From positions 1 to 45,791 of the forward strand of contig QFNA01000026.1 of assembly GCA_003248395.1 (NCBI GenBank): a stretch of DNA of 45,791 bases, read 5' to 3'. The notes under the pieces are model-generated. The model was not told the DNA's origin, ran no database searches, and saw nothing but the letters and a program-made list of their open reading frames with translations. This document shows, in pieces, positions 1 to 7,591 of the stretch. The stretch comes from Citromicrobium sp. (GTDB taxonomy: Bacteria; Pseudomonadota; Alphaproteobacteria; Sphingomonadales; Sphingomonadaceae). Positions within the stretch are counted from its first letter, which is position 1, and the number at the start of each line of letters is the position of its first letter. A program made the position numbers and the translations under genes.

Positions 1-70
1 GCGGCATTTCGAGATAGCCTGCGATGGCCCGCGCGAGCGGCAGGTTCGAATTGGCGGCCATGATCTTCAT
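1..70 (-). CDS. prs: ribose-phosphate pyrophosphokinase, N-terminal fragment cut by window edge
   Basis: Reading the minus strand from the ATG at 70-68 gives about 23 residues beginning MKIMAANSNLPLARAIAGYL, the very characteristic N-terminus of PRPP synthetase (the 'GNSNxxLAxxIAxxL' start that forms the first beta-strand of the enzyme). The enzyme makes PRPP from ribose 5-phosphate and ATP in the cytoplasm for nucleotide, histidine and tryptophan synthesis. Only the start lies in this window; the catalytic loops are beyond the left edge, so completeness cannot be judged. The gene is on the same strand as glpX, about 100 bases downstream of the glpX stop, with a hairpin between them. Confidence 0.8.
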   Translation of the reverse strand, partial: MKIMAANSNLPLARAIAGYLEMP

Positions 71-144
71 GCTGGGGCGAATCCTCGTAGACGGCTGTGT
101 CGGCTGTGCCGCACGCCTAGCCGAGCGTCATGGATATGCAACAT

Positions 145-168
145 GCGAAGGGCCGCTTTCCCCTTCGC
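145..168 (-). terminator. hairpin just after glpX
   Basis: A perfect 8-bp inverted repeat (145-152 and 161-168) with an 8-base loop lies 5 bases downstream of the glpX stop codon. There is no U-tract after it on the minus strand, so it may be an mRNA 3'-end stabiliser or a weak terminator, or part of the prs leader. Confidence 0.4.
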
Positions 169-172
169 AATA

Positions 173-1147
173 TCACTTGCTGCGGTGTTCGCCCATGATC
201 CAGCGCACCGTTCCGCTCGATGCACGCATCACGACGCTTTCGGTCGTCATCTTGCCGTCGCGGAGATATTTGACCCCGTCGAGCAGCGAACCCGGCGTGA
301 CCCCGGTCGCGGCGAAGATGCAATCGCCGCGCACCAGATCGTCGCGCGTGTAGATGCGGTCGAGGTCCTCGATCCCCCATTTGCGCGCCCGTGCCTTTTC
401 GTCATCGTTGCGGAACACCAACCGGCCGTTGAATTGGCCGCCGACACAGCGCAGCGCCGCGGCGGCCAGAACCCCTTCGGGCGCGCCACCCTGGCCCATG
501 TACATGTCGATCGTCGTGTCCTCGTCGGTCACCGCGATCACCCCGGCCACGTCGCCGTCGCCGATCAGCACCACGCCGCAGCCGATCGAACGCAGTTCGG
601 CGATCAGTTCCGAATGCCGAGGGCGGTCGAGGACGCAGACGATGATGTCGGATGGCTCCACGCCCTTGGCCTCGGCCACCGCCTGCACATTCTCGGTCGG
701 CGATTTGGCCAGGTCGATGATGCCGTCGGAGTATCCGGGGCCAACCGCCAGCTTGTCCATGTACACGTCGGGCGCATTGAGCAGGCAGCCTTCCTCGGCC
801 GCCGCGAGCACGGCCAGCGCGTTCGGCCCGGCCTTGGCCGTGATCGTCGTCCCTTCGAGCGGATCGAGCGCAATGTCGATCTTCGGTCCCTTGCCCGGCG
901 CTCCGCCGACCTTTTCGCCGATATAGAGCATCGGTGCCTCGTCGCGCTCGCCTTCGCCGATCACCACCGTGCCGTCGATATACAGCGTGTCGAAGGTCCG
1001 TCGCATGGCTTCGACGGCTGCGGCATCGGCGGCCTTCTCGTCGCCGCGGCCGATCAGTTTGGATGCGGCAACGGCGGCCGCCTCGGTCACGCGGACGAGT
1101 TCGAGGACGAGGACACGGTCGAGCGGATTTTCGGCGGGCGAGTTCAT
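173..1147 (-). CDS. glpX: class II fructose-1,6-bisphosphatase
   Basis: A 324-residue protein, the normal length for GlpX. It hydrolyses fructose 1,6-bisphosphate to fructose 6-phosphate in gluconeogenesis, as a metal-dependent cytoplasmic enzyme. Visible family motifs are GEGERDEAP near residues 64-72 and DPLEGTT near 95-101, which carry the metal and phosphate ligands; the C-terminal part (ATGVTPGSLL, about 275-285) also matches the family. The start ATG at 1147-1145 gives the usual N-terminus (PLDRVLVLELVRVTEAAA) with no excess. The Shine-Dalgarno sequence is weak. In sphingomonads GlpX is typically near homoserine dehydrogenase, and hom is the next minus-strand gene upstream here, interrupted by a plus-strand hypothetical. 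Confidence 0.93.
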   Translation of the reverse strand: MNSPAENPLDRVLVLELVRVTEAAAVAASKLIGRGDEKAADAAAVEAMRRTFDTLYIDGTVVIGEGERDEAPMLYIGEKVGGAPGKGPKIDIALDPLEGTTITAKAGPNALAVLAAAEEGCLLNAPDVYMDKLAVGPGYSDGIIDLAKSPTENVQAVAEAKGVEPSDIIVCVLDRPRHSELIAELRSIGCGVVLIGDGDVAGVIAVTDEDTTIDMYMGQGGAPEGVLAAAALRCVGGQFNGRLVFRNDDEKARARKWGIEDLDRIYTRDDLVRGDCIFAATGVTPGSLLDGVKYLRDGKMTTESVVMRASSGTVRWIMGEHRSK

Positions 1148-1240
1148 GGGTGGTTCAGTCCCTGGGGCGTGAGTGTTACGGCACCGGGTGGGTGCGTGGC
1201 GAATTCGTATGCGCCGCGCCGATAGACGCAGGAGTGGGGC

Positions 1241-1858
1241 ATGTCGAGACGTTGGCTGATGCTTGTGCCGACGATCGCGACTCTGCTATTTTCCACTGCG
1301 ACACAGGCGCAGGACACGCTGGAAGCGCAGTCGGCGCAGCCGCCGGAACGCATCGATCTCACCATCGACCCCGAAGCCACCGAGCCGCAGTTCGAAGACT
1401 GCAGCGACGAGCAGGAGGCCGCATCGCTTTCCGGCGAGATCATCGTCTGTCGTCGACGGGTCGGCGACGAGAACCGGCTCTATGACAGGAAAGAAGCGGA
1501 ACGTCGCCACGCCGCAAGGACGCAAGGCCAGAAGCCGGTCGATCTCTTCGGTCTCCCGGATCATGGTATCGTGGTTGCGCGCGGCTGCTTTATTCCCCCA
1601 TGTCCGCCTCCCGCAGCAATCCTGATCGATGTCGAAGCGTTACCCGAAGCGCCGCCCGGCTCCGACGCCGACCGGATCGCTCGCGGTCTCGCCCCGCTCG
1701 GCCGCGATTCGGCCCCTCGGGCCGGGACGGCAAGCGTTCCGCTCGAAGCGGGCGTCCAGGCCGATGCCGACGAACTCGGCCTCCCTCCCGCCCCGACCAG
1801 CGGGCAGGGGCAAGCGGTCAGTCCTTCAGGATCGGCATCACCAGAGGATCGGCCTTGA
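1241..1858 (+). CDS. exported hypothetical protein, sphingomonad-type
   Basis: A 205-residue protein of unknown function. Residues 1-23 form a Sec signal peptide with a likely cut after TQA. The mature part is acidic and proline-rich and has a 'GEIIVCRRR' segment near 66-74 and a Cys/Pro-rich 'GCFIPPCPPP' near 115-124. A cysteine-containing IVVCxRR motif is common in small periplasmic proteins of Sphingomonadales, but I know no function for it. It sits between glpX and hom on the opposite strand. Its last 41 bases overlap the 3' end of hom tail-to-tail (1818-1858), so the final residues may be less constrained. The hydrophobic start and typical codon use support a real gene. Confidence 0.7.
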   Translation: MSRRWLMLVPTIATLLFSTATQAQDTLEAQSAQPPERIDLTIDPEATEPQFEDCSDEQEAASLSGEIIVCRRRVGDENRLYDRKEAERRHAARTQGQKPVDLFGLPDHGIVVARGCFIPPCPPPAAILIDVEALPEAPPGSDADRIARGLAPLGRDSAPRAGTASVPLEAGVQADADELGLPPAPTSGQGQAVSPSGSASPEDRP

Positions 1859-3128
1859 GGCTCTGGGAGCCGTCGAGCAGTTCCAGCGCGCGGGTCACAT
1901 GGCGCTCCGGGCCCTCGTGCGTGACCATTGCGACCTGGACGTCGCCTCCATTCTCGTCGCGCCCCTGCTGGATCAGGCTCTCGATCGACACGCTGGCGTC
2001 GCGCAGCGCGGCGGTAATCTCGGCCAGCACGCCCGGACGATCGGCGACCGTAAACCGGATATAGTCCCGCCCGATCCGGTCGCCCGGATCGGCCGGCTCG
2101 CACGCCTGCAGCGCAGTGACCGGGACCGAGAACGGCGCACCGCTCTGCCCGCGCGCGATTTCGATCAGGTCGGCAACCACCGCGCTCGCAGTCGGCTTGT
2201 CGCCCGCGCCGGCGCCCTGGAACAGCAGCCGTCCCGAAAAATCGCCTTCGGCCACGACGGCGTTGGTCGGGCCGGTGACCGCGGCCAGCGGATGCCGGAA
2301 CGGGACGAGGCACGGGCGGACGCGCTGGAGCAGGCGACACGCGCCATCCTCCGTCTCTGCCAGCGAGGCGATGCCCACCAGCCGCACTACGTAACCGAGC
2401 GTGTCGGCCTGCTTGATGTCGTTCGCGCGAACCTGCGTGATTCCTTCGGTACGCACCGCGCCGAAATCGATCTTGGTCCCGAACCCGATGGCCGCGAGGA
2501 TGGCCAGCTTGTGGGCGGCGTCGACGCCTTCGATGTCGAACGCAGGATCGGCTTCGGCATAGCCCTTGGCCTGCGCTTCGGCGAGCATCTCGTCGAAATC
2601 CGCGCCGGTGCGCTCCATTTCCGACAGGACGTAATTGCACGTCCCGTTCAGGATCCCGTAAATCCGGTTGAGCGCATTGGCCGCCGTGCCCTCCCGCAGC
2701 CCCTTGACCACCGGAATTCCGCCCGCAACCGCCGCTTCGAAAGCGAAGGGCGCGGACTTGATCGCGGCCAGTTCTGCCAGCTCGAGCCCGTGATGCGCGA
2801 CCATCGCCTTGTTTGCCGTGACGAAGCCCTTGCCCCCGTCGAGCGCGGCGCGCGCCAGCGTCAGCGCGGGTCCGTCCGATCCGCCGACGAGCTCGAGTAC
2901 GACATCGACATCCTCGCGGTTCGCCATCGCCTGCATGTCGTCGACCCAGGAATAGGGCGTCAGGTCGACGCCGCGATCCTTGGCCCGCTCTCGTGCCGTC
3001 ACCGCGACCACCTCGATCGGGCGACCGGCGCGCGCGGCGATCATGTCGCGATTGGTTTCGATCAGCCGGATAACCCCGACGCCGACGGTGCCGAGACCGG
3101 CGAGTGCGATCCTGAGCGGCTCAGCCAT
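1818..3128 (-). CDS. hom: homoserine dehydrogenase
   Basis: A 436-residue protein, the usual length for the ACT-containing form. It reduces aspartate semialdehyde to homoserine with NAD(P)H, on the branch to threonine and methionine. The N-terminus carries the dinucleotide motif GLGTVGVGV near residues 11-19; the middle has GGIPVVKGLREG and the catalytic-domain segment 'EADPAFDIEGVDAAHKLAIL'. A C-terminal ACT domain (about 350-430, with ADRPGVLAEITAAL) suggests allosteric feedback, classically by threonine. The start at 3128 is chosen because GGAGG lies 7 bases upstream and the family N-terminus begins there; a longer frame exists without support. It overlaps the stop of the upstream thioesterase gene by 8 bases, so the two are probably translationally coupled. 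MetX, the next methionine enzyme, lies 20 kb away. Confidence 0.94.
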   Translation of the reverse strand: MAEPLRIALAGLGTVGVGVIRLIETNRDMIAARAGRPIEVVAVTARERAKDRGVDLTPYSWVDDMQAMANREDVDVVLELVGGSDGPALTLARAALDGGKGFVTANKAMVAHHGLELAELAAIKSAPFAFEAAVAGGIPVVKGLREGTAANALNRIYGILNGTCNYVLSEMERTGADFDEMLAEAQAKGYAEADPAFDIEGVDAAHKLAILAAIGFGTKIDFGAVRTEGITQVRANDIKQADTLGYVVRLVGIASLAETEDGACRLLQRVRPCLVPFRHPLAAVTGPTNAVVAEGDFSGRLLFQGAGAGDKPTASAVVADLIEIARGQSGAPFSVPVTALQACEPADPGDRIGRDYIRFTVADRPGVLAEITAALRDASVSIESLIQQGRDENGGDVQVAMVTHEGPERHVTRALELLDGSQSLKADPLVMPILKD

Positions 3129-3537
3129 CGACAGCCTCCACGACGGGAAAGCCGAACGCTGCCCGGACGGTGTCGGGAACCCGCGCCGGTCGCCCTTCGG
3201 GCAGTTCGACATGCACCGTGGTCAGCGCGATGTCGGCGCGGTGCGAACCGTCGCCAGCCCCGTGCAGGGCGATATGCGTTTCCATGCTCGAATTGCCGAT
3301 CCGCGCGATGGTCAGGCGCCCTTCGATCAGCTCGTCGAACCGGATCGGCGCGAGGTAGTCGACCTCTGCCCGGCGCACGTGGAATTCGACATCGCCCGGC
3401 ATCCCGCGCTCGCGCGCGGCGCGGAAAAACTCGCTGACCATGATGTCGGCATATTCGAGGTAGCGCGAATTGAAGACGACCGCCTGCGGATCGACTTCGG
3501 CATACCGCACGCGAAATTGGTGGCGAAAGGGTTCCAT
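3121..3537 (-). CDS. acyl-CoA thioesterase, YbgC/4HBT hotdog family
   Basis: A 138-residue single hotdog-fold protein. The N-terminal segment RVRYAEVDPQAVVFNSRYL (about 9-27) matches the 4HBT signature, with D16 in the place of the catalytic aspartate of YbgC/4-hydroxybenzoyl-CoA thioesterases. Such enzymes hydrolyse short or medium acyl-CoAs; the substrate cannot be told here. The gene is upstream of hom and overlaps it by 8 bases on the same strand, so they share a transcript, although no metabolic link is obvious. The glycine common after the aspartate in the family ('DxxGxVyf') is Ala here (DPQAVVF), a mild variation. Confidence 0.85.
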   Translation of the reverse strand: MEPFRHQFRVRYAEVDPQAVVFNSRYLEYADIMVSEFFRAARERGMPGDVEFHVRRAEVDYLAPIRFDELIEGRLTIARIGNSSMETHIALHGAGDGSHRADIALTTVHVELPEGRPARVPDTVRAAFGFPVVEAVDG

Positions 3538-3607
3538 GGCGCCCCGCCTAGCGCAGGCAGGGGGCTGGAGTGAACCAGTTTGTCTTGTCCGCGCCGAAGC
3601 GCAGCGT

Positions 3608-4456
3608 TCAGCCGCGATTGCGCGCGCAGGGGCCGAGCTGTTCGATCAGATAGGCATAGTCGCGCGCCGCCAGCGCACGCGATTCGGGATCGCGCGTCAG
3701 GTTCGATTCGGTCGGCAGTTCGGGCGGCAGCGTGCATGCCAGCCGGTACCAGGCGAGCGTGTCGCGCTGCGGTGCGCGCGCCGACTGGTCGACGATTTCC
3801 GTCCACGACACGCCCCACCGCGGCTCCTGATTCGGGCGGCGCACGATGGTGATCGAAACCGGCCCGTCATTCTCGGTGTCGAGGAACAGCTGGGTTTCGG
3901 ATTCGCCCACCAGCGTCCCCTGCACCGCGAGCGCATCGCCGACCCCGGTCACGACCGGAGGTGCATCGGCCGCCACCAGCTCCGACAGGATCGGCCGCAG
4001 CCGCTGCTCCAGCTCGGGGGTATAGCGCAATTGCGCATCGGGCTCGACCAGCTGCAGTTCGCCCGGACGGTTCGGCACCGACCGCGCAAAGAGAATCACG
4101 TCGGCCTTCTTCAGCTTGGGCAGCTTGCCCTTCGCATCGTAGGGAACATCGACCAGATAGCGCAGCCCCTCGCCCAGCGGCGCATTGCCCGCAATCAGCG
4201 CCGTGGTCCGCGCTTCTATATAAAGCCGCGCGTGACCCGGTGCGAGGCCGGGCGCACGCTCTGGCTCGAGCGCAACCTGGTCGCGGATCTGCGCGCGCAC
4301 CACCAGCGGCGCCTCGTCGGCCAGCGTCACGAGATCGGCATAGGTAATGGCCTCGCCCCCCGTCGCCGGTGGCTGGGCGGTCTGCGCCATCAGCGGGGCG
4401 GCTGCGGAAAGGGCGAGAGCGGAAGCGAAAAGGATCGGGCGTAGCATGGTCGGCAT
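3608..4456 (-). CDS. exported hypothetical protein
   Basis: About 282 residues from the ATG at 4456. A signal peptide (LRPILFASALALSAAAPLMAQ) is cut near residue 24. The rest is soluble, with an early 'ITYADLVTLADEAPLVVRAQIRDQ' segment and beta-rich stretches; I recognise it only as a conserved periplasmic protein type of Erythrobacteraceae/Sphingomonads with no known role. The start is uncertain: a GAGAGG lies only 3 bases before the ATG at 4456 and 12 bases before an in-frame ATG at 4447; both give the same signal peptide. Longer upstream frame sequence lacks coding character. It is the first minus-strand gene left of a 377-base promoter-bearing gap shared with tonB. Confidence 0.75.
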   Translation of the reverse strand: MPTMLRPILFASALALSAAAPLMAQTAQPPATGGEAITYADLVTLADEAPLVVRAQIRDQVALEPERAPGLAPGHARLYIEARTTALIAGNAPLGEGLRYLVDVPYDAKGKLPKLKKADVILFARSVPNRPGELQLVEPDAQLRYTPELEQRLRPILSELVAADAPPVVTGVGDALAVQGTLVGESETQLFLDTENDGPVSITIVRRPNQEPRWGVSWTEIVDQSARAPQRDTLAWYRLACTLPPELPTESNLTRDPESRALAARDYAYLIEQLGPCARNRG

Positions 4457-4833
4457 AAACCTCTCGGGACAGACTGGTTCCGCAATCGCGCGGCACCGGT
4501 TGCGCGGATGCGGACAGCCGCGATTTGTGCCGGGCATTGACAGCCCGGGGTGAATTGGCACTTAACCGATAAAGCGTTTGCCCGCACGGGGCATCGCAGC
4601 TAAGGGGTTGGGCAAGGCTGGGTAAATGATACAATATTGCCTGACGACTCCCTTTCAGGGATATTTCGGGAACGACCCTGCCTCTGTATCGTCGTTAAAT
4701 CTCCGTTAACGCGGATATTTTGACGACTATACGAAATTCGAATTCGGCGCCTGCGGAACGGCAGTTCCCATCCCCGATGGCGCCAGCGAGGCCCGGTGAG
4801 AATCGGGCGTATACGATGGAGTGATGCAACCGA
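4457..4833. other. 377-base divergent intergenic region between a minus-strand hypothetical and tonB
   Basis: No convincing gene. The part from about 4610 to 4745 is distinctly A+T-richer than its surroundings and must hold the tonB promoter and probably that of the divergent exported protein. A TATACG at 4728-4733 could be a -10 element, but no good -35 accompanies it. I see no Fur-type or Irr-type repeat that would directly argue for iron control. Confidence 0.5.
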
Positions 4834-5492
4834 ATGGCCTATGCTGACCAAGAGATGAGTGGCAGTCGCATTGTTGCGATTATCATCGTTGCCCTCATCC
4901 ACATAGCACTCGGTTACGCGTTGATTACCGGTCTCGCCCTCGACGTGGCGAAGAGTGTGGTGGAGCGCGTGACGACCGTGGACGTGGAAGAACCGCCGCC
5001 ACCGCCGCCCGAAGAAGAACCGCCGCCACCGCCAGAGGAAGTGCCCGATACGGCACCGCCGCCGCCGATCGTGGCGCCGCCTCCGCCGGTGAACGTGGCC
5101 ACCAGGCCGCCGCCAGTGAACACGCAGACGCGCATTCCGCCGCCTGCTCCGACGCAGCTGCGCATTCCGCCGCCTGCACCGCCGGCCCCGCCGGCGCCGC
5201 CTGCCCCGCCTCCGGCCCCACCCGCTCCGTCCAAGGCGCGCGGTGCATCGGCGACTACCCGCGCCGCGCAGAACGTGACGGTGTGGAAGGTAACGTGACG
5301 ATGCGGATTACCGTCGACGGCAATGGCCGTGTTTCGGGGTGCAACGTCACCGGGTCGAGCGGATCGAGCGATCTCGATACGGCGGCGTGCGAAGGTATGC
5401 GCAGGCATGCCCGCTACAATCCGGCGCTCGACGCGGCGGGTAATGCGATCTCCGATACGCTAAGCCAAACGATTTCGTATCGCCTGGACTAA
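4834..5492 (+). pseudogene. tonB: energy transducer TonB, split by a frameshift near 5244
   Basis: Frame 1 (4834-5298) gives a short N-terminus, one membrane anchor (about residues 10-35), and a long Pro/Glu then Pro/Ala periplasmic linker, and ends in noise at a TGA. The TonB C-terminal domain continues in another frame: from about 5247 it reads IGDYPRRAERDGVEGNV and runs to 5492 with SSGSSDLDTAA and a final aromatic-containing strand. The 'YP' entry and the 'EGxV' strand are classic TonB-C. Joining needs a shift of one base in the region 5239-5250; in relatives the linker before DYP is often longer, so more than one base may be missing. TonB would couple the ExbBD proton motor encoded just downstream to outer-membrane receptors. 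There is no slippery heptamer, so programmed frameshifting is unlikely. Confidence 0.85.
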
Positions 5493-5548
5493 CTGATTGA
5501 ACGCCCGGTCTTGGGCCTGAAAGCAATTATTTAAGAGGATATCTCGCT

Positions 5549-6339
5549 ATGATTATCGAACTTCTAGCTGTCGCAGCATGGAACAGGGCGGCTTCGTCGC
5601 CTGGTCGATTCTCGCCGTGCTCGTCATCATGTCGGTCGGCTCGTTCTACATCCTGTTCACCAAGCTGTTCGAACAGCAGAAGATCCTGAACCAGTGGAAG
5701 GGTGTGCGCGGCAATTTCTGGCGCGCCAACACGCTCGACGAAGGTTCGAAGAAGCTCGACAAGAACAGCGCGTGGCGCCAGCTGGTGGACGATGCGGTCA
5801 ATGCCCGCGACAGCCACCACAAGATGGGCGACAATCTCGAAGCGCATGACTGGCTGCACGGTTCGCTGGCCCGTTCGGAAGCTTCGATCAATGCGAAGCT
5901 TGCAGGCGGCCTGCCGTTCCTTGCGACCGTGGGTGCAACCGCTCCCTTCGTCGGTCTGCTCGGTACGGTTATCGGTATCTACCGCGCACTGATCAACATC
6001 GGTGCCGCCGGTTCGGCATCGATCGACAAGGTTGCCGGCCCGGTCGGTGAGGCACTGATCATGACCGCCATCGGTCTGCTCGTCGCCGTTCCCGCCGTGC
6101 TTGCCTACAACTGGCTGCAGAGCCGCAACAAGCGCATTGCCGAAATCATGAGCGGCTTCACCACCGATCTGCTCGCCAACATCGGCTCGGACGGCAAGAT
6201 CCGCCCGGCTGCCCTGACCGCGACCTCGACGCAGCAGGCTGCTGCTGCGGCGCGCACTGCTCCGGCTGGTGCAAAGACCACGACGACGACGACCAATCCT
6301 GCCACCGGCACGACATCGACCACCACGATCAAGAAGTAA
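5549..6339 (+). CDS. exbB: biopolymer transport protein ExbB, damaged 5' end
   Basis: The open frame 5578-6339 (253 residues) encodes an ExbB/MotA/TolQ proton-channel subunit with three membrane segments: about 7-30, then the pair near 125-150 and 160-180 containing the family motif 'LATVGATAPFVGLLGTVIGI'. The tail is a Thr/Ala-rich low-complexity stretch. It forms the motor with ExbD and TonB in the inner membrane. The start is odd. The ATG at 5578 has no ribosome site, while ATG 5549 has AAGAGGA 9 bases upstream and opens with MIIELLAVAA, the expected hydrophobic ExbB N-terminus, but in a different frame that leaves the family at 5577. A small deletion at about 5577 that removed roughly ten codons and shifted frame explains both halves. 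Translation from 5578 would still make all membrane segments. Confidence 0.85.
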
Positions 6340-6346
6340 CCGGATC

Positions 6347-6380
6347 GGGCGGGGATCACCGATTCCCGCCCCTTTCGTTT
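6347..6380 (+). terminator. hairpin between exbB and exbD1
   Basis: A GGGCGGG/CCCGCCC inverted repeat (6347-6353 and 6365-6371) is followed by a T-rich CTTTCGTTT. It lies 8 bases after the exbB stop and can partly terminate, lowering expression of the exbD genes relative to exbB. That would suit the known excess of ExbB over ExbD in the motor, but this is inference. Confidence 0.55.
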
Positions 6381-6415
6381 CGCGATCACCCAACTAGCTA
6401 CGGACAGGACTAACC

Positions 6416-6946
6416 ATGGCGATTTCCACCGGAGGCGGCGCAGAGACGCCGATGTCGGACATCAACACGACGCCATTGGTCGACGTGATGCTCGTGCTGC
6501 TGATCATCTTCCTCATCGCGGTTCCGGTCGCGATCCAGACGATCGAGCAGCTTGAAATCCCGGTATTCGAATCGACCGAATCGAAAGACAAGGTCGAAAA
6601 CCTGCTGCTCACCGTCAGCACCAGCGACGAGCAGGGCCGCAGTGCCGGCGATGCCGGCTTTACCGGCGCATCGCGCAATGGCGAATGCCGCGTCTACTTC
6701 AACAATCTCACTCCGGTGACTTCGGAAGAACTCTACGATCAGGCGTTCGAACGTCTCGACCAGATCGTGCAGCGCTACGGCGGTGCCGACGCGATCCGTG
6801 AAGACCCCGAAGCCATCCCGCAGGTCCACATTCGCGGCGACGTGAATGCCCCCTGGTCCTGTGTTGCGGGTGCAATCTACAACGTGCAGGCGGCAGGCTA
6901 TCCGGTCGTCGGCTTCATTTCGAACCCGGTCGACCCCAACGGTTGA
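6416..6946 (+). CDS. exbD: biopolymer transport protein ExbD (first copy)
   Basis: A 176-residue ExbD/TolR protein: short cytoplasmic N-terminus, one membrane helix (about 18-40) starting TTPLVDVMLVLLIIF with the proton-carrying aspartate D23, then a periplasmic domain. The periplasmic part ends with 'HIRGDVNAPWSCVAGAIYNVQAAGYPVVGFIS', the conserved C-terminal fold. It works with ExbB and TonB to energise outer-membrane uptake. An insertion-like stretch around residues 65-90 contains Cys and is typical of the longer sphingomonad type. Next to it lies a second ExbD, 38 bases downstream, probably on the same transcript. Confidence 0.93.
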   Translation: MAISTGGGAETPMSDINTTPLVDVMLVLLIIFLIAVPVAIQTIEQLEIPVFESTESKDKVENLLLTVSTSDEQGRSAGDAGFTGASRNGECRVYFNNLTPVTSEELYDQAFERLDQIVQRYGGADAIREDPEAIPQVHIRGDVNAPWSCVAGAIYNVQAAGYPVVGFISNPVDPNG

Positions 6947-6984
6947 TCCGCGGTTCGCAAGTAAAGACTTAGGGAGATACCCTC

Positions 6985-7431
6985 ATGGCAATGTCAGGCG
7001 GCAAGGATGATGGCGCCCCGATGATCGAAATGAACATGACGCCGTTGATCGACGTCCTGCTCGTTCTGCTCATCATGTTCATCATCACTATCCCGGTTGC
7101 GACTCACTCGGTCGATATCGACCTTCCGCAGCCCAACCCGAACCCGCCGCCGGTCGATGTCGAACCGGACAAGAACAAGCTCGTCATCTCGCAGCAGGAC
7201 GAACTGTTCTGGAACGGCGAACAGATCACCGATGGCGATCTGATGAACCTCCTCGACCAGTCGGCCAATATGGAGCCCGAGCCCGAGCTTCAGTACGAAC
7301 CCGAAGCTCTCGCCAGCTACGACCGGTCGGCCAAGGTCCTGGAGTACATCAAGGCCAGCGGCGTCACCTCGTTCGGTTTCGTCGGCAACGAACGCTATCG
7401 TGCCTTCGGCAAGTCCGGCGGACAGCCCTGA
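6985..7431 (+). CDS. exbD: biopolymer transport protein ExbD (second copy)
   Basis: A 148-residue ExbD/TolR family protein with the helix MTPLIDVLLVLLIMFII and the essential aspartate D23. The periplasmic domain ends in FGFVGNERYRAFG, a motif shared with the two downstream paralogues but not with the first ExbD, so this copy and the next two form a separate subfamily. A good ribosome site (AGGGAG) precedes the ATG. A strong intrinsic terminator follows at 7463, closing the tonB-exbB-exbD-exbD unit. Confidence 0.93.
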   Translation: MAMSGGKDDGAPMIEMNMTPLIDVLLVLLIMFIITIPVATHSVDIDLPQPNPNPPPVDVEPDKNKLVISQQDELFWNGEQITDGDLMNLLDQSANMEPEPELQYEPEALASYDRSAKVLEYIKASGVTSFGFVGNERYRAFGKSGGQP

Positions 7432-7462
7432 GCGCTACGGCGAAATTGAAAACCTGAGTTGA

Positions 7463-7491
7463 GGGGCGGAATTTTCCGCCCCTTTTCTTTT
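7463..7491 (+). terminator. intrinsic terminator after the second exbD
   Basis: A perfect GGGGCGGAA/TTCCGCCCC hairpin (7463-7482, minimal loop) is followed directly by TTTTCTTTT. This is a textbook rho-independent terminator 31 bases after the exbD stop. Confidence 0.9.
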
Positions 7492-7549
7492 GTCCCATCG
7501 CCTTCACACCGCCGCGCCAATACCACCACTTCAACAAGCCCTTGCAATT

Positions 7550-7566
7550 TGTGTAATGTTATCACA
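7550..7566. promoter_or_regulatory. candidate operator before the third exbD
   Basis: The 17-base TGTG-N9-CACA inverted repeat sits 26 bases before the start codon of the exbD at 7592 and just after the upstream terminator, where a promoter for an independent unit must be. It resembles CRP/FNR-family sites but has one extra base in the spacer, so the binding protein is unknown. Confidence 0.3.
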
Positions 7567-7591
7567 TGCTCTCCATCCGAGGAGAGATGCC

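Noticed and set aside
4989..5230. A tandem DNA repeat in the Pro/Glu-rich region of tonB.
   Set aside because: It is the normal low-complexity proline linker of TonB with irregular units, not a separate repeat element.
5239..5298. Programmed ribosomal frameshifting to make full-length TonB.
   Set aside because: No slippery heptamer or downstream stem of the usual kind is visible, and other genes nearby show comparable lesions.
5272..5300. A 9-base direct repeat AACGTGACG spaced 20 bases, taken as a 20-base duplication that broke tonB.
   Set aside because: Removing one unit restores the frame but also deletes DYPRRAERDGVEG, which is clearly TonB-C sequence in the second frame; the break must lie upstream near 5244.
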